The notes beneath the pieces are model-generated. The model was not told where the DNA came from. It saw only the letters and a list, made by a program, of their open reading frames with translations, and did no database searches. From positions 248,001 to 312,000 of the forward strand of contig CAVVVI010000004.1 of NCBI GenBank assembly GCA_963751795.1: a DNA stretch of 64,000 bases. The letters are read 5' to 3'. The stretch is from BOG-908 sp963751795 (GTDB lineage: Bacteria > Pseudomonadota > Alphaproteobacteria > Acetobacterales > Acetobacteraceae). A program made the translations under genes and the position numbers. Positions within the stretch are counted from its first letter, which is position 1, and every line of letters starts with the position of its first letter. Positions 60,702-64,000 of this stretch are shown in pieces.

Positions 60702-61607
60702 CTAGAGCCCGTGCTCGTGCAGGAAGGCTGCGAAGCGCGCGTAGCCGGCCGGGTCGGCGCGCGTTGCGTCGTCGGTGAAGTAGGGCAGGGTTGCCGCCCA
60801 GCAGGCGCGGCCCAGCGCGTCGTCGAGCTCCGGATGCGCCTTGCTGACCAGCGCCCAGCTTTCCGCCGGGTGGGCGTGCAGATAGGCCAGGCCGCGATTG
60901 GTGGCACGCAGGAAGCGGGACAGGCGCGGGTCGGCATCGGCTGCGCTGCGGGCGACGAGGATGAGATCGTCGAAGGGCGGCACGCCGTAAGCCTCGTAGT
61001 CGAAGCCGGTGGTGGGCGTGCCGTGCGCCGCCATCTCCAGCGGCTCGACGTTGCGGTAGACGCTGACAGCATCGATCTGGCGTGACAGCAGGGCGACGCT
61101 GAGCTGTTCGCCGATCTGCACCATGGACACATCGGTGGCGGCCAGGCCGGCGTGCTGCAGCATGGTGGCGACCATCAGGCGTTCGACCTCGCCCGAGCCG
61201 TAGCCGATGCGCCTGCCGCGCAGATCCTGCAGGCGGGTGATGCCGGAATCGCGCCGGACCAGCAGCGTGGAGAGCGGCCGGGCGATGAGTGCGCCGATCC
61301 GGACCAGATGCAGACCTGCTGCGTGCTGCTCGATGAATTGCGGTTCCGCCGTGAGCGCGATGTCGCCCTGGCCGGCGGCGACGAGCTTGGGGCCGAGCGT
61401 GGCATCGGTGGGTGCGACCAGTTCCACGTCGAGGCCTTCGGCGGCATACGCGCCGATCTGCTGGGCGACCAGGATGGGGGCGTGATCGGGGTTGACGAAC
61501 CAGTCGAGGATCAGGCGCAGGTGTTCGGCATGCGCGGCGGCCGGGGCCAGCAGCAGGCAGAGGGCCGCGGCGATGATCGTGCCGGCGGTGCGGCGCTGGC
61601 GCGGCAT
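60702..61607 (-). CDS. Thiamine-pathway substrate-binding protein (NMT1/THI5-like, ThiY type)
   Basis: A 301-residue periplasmic ABC-type binding protein with signal peptide (to AAAHA). RLILDWFVNPDHAPI and LVAPTDATLGPKLVAAGQGDIALTAEP are typical of pyrimidine-precursor binders of the NMT1/THI5 family; YGSGEVERLM and VYRNVEPLEM follow. It starts at ATG 61607, overlapping the TonB receptor stop by one base, and is therefore under the same TPP riboswitch. The permease and ATPase are not in the window, so where its cargo goes is unclear. Confidence 0.83.
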   Translation of the reverse strand: MPRQRRTAGTIIAAALCLLLAPAAAHAEHLRLILDWFVNPDHAPILVAQQIGAYAAEGLDVELVAPTDATLGPKLVAAGQGDIALTAEPQFIEQHAAGLHLVRIGALIARPLSTLLVRRDSGITRLQDLRGRRIGYGSGEVERLMVATMLQHAGLAATDVSMVQIGEQLSVALLSRQIDAVSVYRNVEPLEMAAHGTPTTGFDYEAYGVPPFDDLILVARSAADADPRLSRFLRATNRGLAYLHAHPAESWALVSKAHPELDDALGRACWAATLPYFTDDATRADPAGYARFAAFLHEHGL

Positions 61608-63883
61608 CAGAACGCCGAAGCCAGGGTCAGCACCGCCGCGAAACCGGGGCCGACATAGTAGGTGGGCGCGGCGCCGGCGATGGGTGTGCCGTGCAGGCCG
61701 ATCGTGGCATGCGCGTTGGGCTGCACGCTGGCCACGCCGGAGAGGAACTTGGCATCGGTGAGGTTGATCAGGTTCAGCCGCGCTTCGGGCCGCTTGATGA
61801 AGGCGAAATCCGGCAGGCGCAGGCCGAGCGTGGCGTCGGCTTGCGTGTGGGATGGCATCTGCTCGTCGTTGATGAAGGTGGCATACTGGCGGCCGACATA
61901 TTTGACGTCGAGATCGGCGAAGATGCTGCCGGCGTCGTAATCGAGCCCGATCGCGCCCTGGAAGGCGGGGCTGCGCACGGCGGTTTTGCCGGCGGTGCGC
62001 AGTGCGTCGCCGTTGACGGCGAAGTTGTTGTCGATGGTGGCGTGCAGGTATTCGGCCGAGACGTAGGGGCGCCAATGCGGGCCGGCAAGCAGGCCGATTT
62101 CGCCGTCCAGCCCGCGCGAGGTTTGGCCGCCGGCGTTGATGGTGCTGCCGATCACCGTGTTGACCAGCGTGGTGACCTGCCGGTTGGTGAAGTTGTAGTT
62201 GAACGCGGTAAGCGAGGCGGTGATGCGCGGGTTCTGGTAGCGGATGCCGGCTTCTTCGGAGATCGAATATTCGTCGCGCGGGGCGACGCCGCGGGTGAGC
62301 TGGTCGCCGAACACGTCGTACGTGTCGTAAAGCGCGTATTCGGTGGGTGAGCGGAAGTTCGTTGTGGCGTCAATGAAGAGCTGGATTTGCGGCGTGAGCT
62401 GGTAGCGGGCGGCCAGGCGCGGCAGCGGCTGGGCGCTGTTCAGCCCGACGCGGTATTGCGGGCCGGGCAGGCTGTTGGTGCCCGCGCGGTTGACCATGGC
62501 GAACTTCAGCCCGGCATCGATGCGCAGGCGGCCGCCGAGCAGGCTGAGCGTATCGCCGACGAACAGGATGTTGGCCTGTTCGCGCGTGTGCGCCGCCTGG
62601 GCGGACAAGGTTCGGCCGTCGGCGGTTTGGATCAGATAGGGGCGGCCCTGAATCGAGGCTGGGTCGCCGTTGGCGCCGACCGGGGTGAAGGGTTGCGGGT
62701 CGTCGTCGTCGGCGTAGTCGTACCACCAGCCGGCGACGATGCGGTGCGGGCCGAGCGTGGCGATCAGCTCGTTAGTGACGCCGGCGCGATATTGGTTGCC
62801 GATATAATCGGCCAGCACGAGGTGCTGGCCCTGTGCGTCGGCGGGCCCGGGAATGTGCACCGGGGCGAGCGGCTGGGTGCCGAGATACAGCTCCGCCTCG
62901 GGCAGCGTGGTGCCGTAGGGCGAGTTGCCGTAGCCGTGTTCGAAATACGGCGTGGATTCCAGCGCCAGATTGTCGGCCAAAGTGAGATGTGTGGGCGCGC
63001 TCACCTGTTCGTCGTGCCAGGTCTGCGCGAACAACTTCCAGTAATTCGTGTCGCCGGGCGTGAAGTGCGCGTCGTAATTGTTCGAGCGGCCATAGGCCAA
63101 CCACGATGGCAGGCTCGGCATGGGATACGAGCTGAGGATGGCGTCGTGGTAGGAGCCGGCGACGGCGATGCGGTTGCCGTCGCCCCAGCTGTCGGTGAGC
63201 TTGAAATCGACGTGCTGGCGGTGGTCGTTGCCGGCGCCGCGGGCGTTGCTGGTGACCGTGTCGGAATAAGACGCGAAGGCGCGGGCGTTGGTGCCGGCGA
63301 TGGCGCCGCTGTCGAGGCGGATGAAGGCGCGGCCTTCGTGGTAGGAGCCGAACGAGCCGGATAAATAGCCGCCGCGTTGCTCGAGCGGGTCGCGCAGATC
63401 GAGCGTGATCAGGCCGGCGCCGGCGTTGACCGTGGGTGTGTCGAGATCGGCCGTGCCCTGTTGCAAGCTGACGCTGCGAATGTTCTCGCTATCGACCCAT
63501 TGCGACGGGTAGCCGCTGTAATAACCGACGTCGTTGACCGGGGCGCCTTCGACCAGATAGGCGATCTCGTCGCCGCCCAGGCCGCGCACGGCGATGTTGA
63601 TGCCGGGTGAGAGGCCATACGGGTCGGATGTGGAGACGTTCGCACCGGGGGCGAGGCGGAGCGCTTCGAAGGCGTTGGTGGTGGGTGCCTGCCGGGCGAT
63701 GAAGGCGGCGCCGATCGTGCTGCGGGCGGCGGCACCATCCTGCCTGGCGATCAGGCCGGCGCCGGGGGCGGCCGCGGCCAGGGCGGCGTGGCGGGCGCGC
63801 ACGACGAGCTGTTCGACGGCGGAGGGCTCGGCGGCGCGCGCCGTGCCGGCGGCCATGGCGAGCAGTAGCAAAAAGGCGCGCAT
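61607..63883 (-). CDS. TonB-dependent outer-membrane receptor, riboswitch-controlled
   Basis: A 758-residue TonB receptor. Signal peptide to GTARA; TonB-box region VEQLVVRAR; plug domain with GINIAVRGLGGDEIAYLVEG and ITLDLRDPL; then a 22-strand barrel ending in the outer-membrane signature (AVLTLASAF, aromatic C-terminus). A TPP riboswitch lies 58 bases upstream and the next gene is a thiamine-pyrimidine binding protein, so the ligand is probably thiamine or a thiamine precursor. ATG 63883 with AGGGG upstream. Confidence 0.93.
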   Translation of the reverse strand: MRAFLLLLAMAAGTARAAEPSAVEQLVVRARHAALAAAAPGAGLIARQDGAAARSTIGAAFIARQAPTTNAFEALRLAPGANVSTSDPYGLSPGINIAVRGLGGDEIAYLVEGAPVNDVGYYSGYPSQWVDSENIRSVSLQQGTADLDTPTVNAGAGLITLDLRDPLEQRGGYLSGSFGSYHEGRAFIRLDSGAIAGTNARAFASYSDTVTSNARGAGNDHRQHVDFKLTDSWGDGNRIAVAGSYHDAILSSYPMPSLPSWLAYGRSNNYDAHFTPGDTNYWKLFAQTWHDEQVSAPTHLTLADNLALESTPYFEHGYGNSPYGTTLPEAELYLGTQPLAPVHIPGPADAQGQHLVLADYIGNQYRAGVTNELIATLGPHRIVAGWWYDYADDDDPQPFTPVGANGDPASIQGRPYLIQTADGRTLSAQAAHTREQANILFVGDTLSLLGGRLRIDAGLKFAMVNRAGTNSLPGPQYRVGLNSAQPLPRLAARYQLTPQIQLFIDATTNFRSPTEYALYDTYDVFGDQLTRGVAPRDEYSISEEAGIRYQNPRITASLTAFNYNFTNRQVTTLVNTVIGSTINAGGQTSRGLDGEIGLLAGPHWRPYVSAEYLHATIDNNFAVNGDALRTAGKTAVRSPAFQGAIGLDYDAGSIFADLDVKYVGRQYATFINDEQMPSHTQADATLGLRLPDFAFIKRPEARLNLINLTDAKFLSGVASVQPNAHATIGLHGTPIAGAAPTYYVGPGFAAVLTLASAF

Positions 63884-63937
63884 CGCATCTTCCCCTGCGA
63901 CGCGAGGAGATGATTCGGGGGCACGATGGCTGTGCGT

Positions 63938-64000
63938 CCTCCACCATTCCCTACGCCGGCATGATCCGGATCAGGTTCCCCGGTGCGGCGCTGGGCCGTC
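63938..64000 (-). ncRNA. TPP (THI-box) riboswitch, 3' part; truncated by the window edge
   Basis: On the minus strand the sequence reads ACCTGATCCGGATCATGCC then GGCGTAGGGAA, the conserved pyrophosphate/pyrimidine sensor half of TPP riboswitches. The 5' half (the CUGAGA helix) lies beyond 64000. It leads into the TonB receptor gene and should turn that operon down when TPP is plentiful. The 55 bases between the riboswitch and ATG hold the ribosome site and can form the expression platform. Confidence 0.93.

Noticed and set aside
1..64000. tRNA, rRNA genes and CRISPR arrays
   Set aside because: No T-loop/anticodon pattern, rRNA core sequence or regularly spaced direct repeats were seen. A short tRNA could be missed without tRNAscan-SE.

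Overview
The window is a GC-rich bacterial chromosome segment, most likely from an alphaproteobacterium of the acetic-acid/acidophile group (Acetobacteraceae). This rests on gene content and order: sdhCDAB, metK-trmB, yraN-gshB, hisI-lpxB, a complete-looking tad/cpa pilus cluster, an acid-type S53 (sedolisin) protease and many short envelope proteins. The family assignment is an inference; no rRNA or tRNA gene is present to test it.

Layout. 1-3.6 kb: end of an unrecognised gene, a GT-B glycosyltransferase, a Tat-exported ferritin-like protein, and a methionine-sulfoxide repair pair (msrB plus a GAF-type free-methionine sulfoxide reductase). 3.9-7.2 kb: S53 protease convergent with an EAL phosphodiesterase, separated by a perfect hairpin. 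7.2-9.0 kb: a lower-GC patch with an exported orphan protein and an HNH nuclease. 9.0-12.6 kb: secF, secD and a MOSC protein, with a long inverted repeat between secD and secF. 12.7-15.1 kb: a frameshifted Gfo/Idh/MocA dehydrogenase, a tiny protein and a coupled patatin lipase. 15.2-20.9 kb: small orphan genes, then a leftward NUDIX, sulfurtransferase (frameshifted), cystathionine-lyase-type PLP enzyme, hisI, lpxB series. 21-28.2 kb: XRE regulator, AI-2E/PerM permease, TonB-like protein, MFS pump, yraN, gshB, a His-rich protein with a PEP-CTERM-like tail, and a Cys-phosphatase. 28.3-31.9 kb: sdhCDAB. 32-36.4 kb: TspO, a ClpP-like protein, a processive GT2, cytochrome b561, trmB. 36.4-42.9 kb: metK, nitronate monooxygenase, flavin reductase, cysK, aat and three small exported proteins. 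42.9-53 kb: an NAD-type isocitrate/isopropylmalate dehydrogenase and a ten-gene leftward tad locus running from flp to tadD. 53.4-57.3 kb: two GT87-like membrane proteins and a divergent polytopic membrane protein. 57.3-64 kb: a coupled pair (frameshifted periplasmic protein and a galactose-oxidase-like copper radical oxidase), then a thiamine-type substrate-binding protein and a TonB receptor under a TPP riboswitch cut by the right edge.

Themes. Sulfur metabolism recurs (msrB/fRMsr, metC-like, sulfurtransferase, metK, cysK, gshB), as does envelope work (lpxB, possible GnnA, secDF, glycosyltransferases, tad pilus). The points most worth a second look are the riboswitch-driven thiamine uptake pair, the copper radical oxidase with its coupled partner, a ClpP homologue with Asn at the catalytic Asp position, two repeat families placed at gene ends, and three single-base frameshifts.
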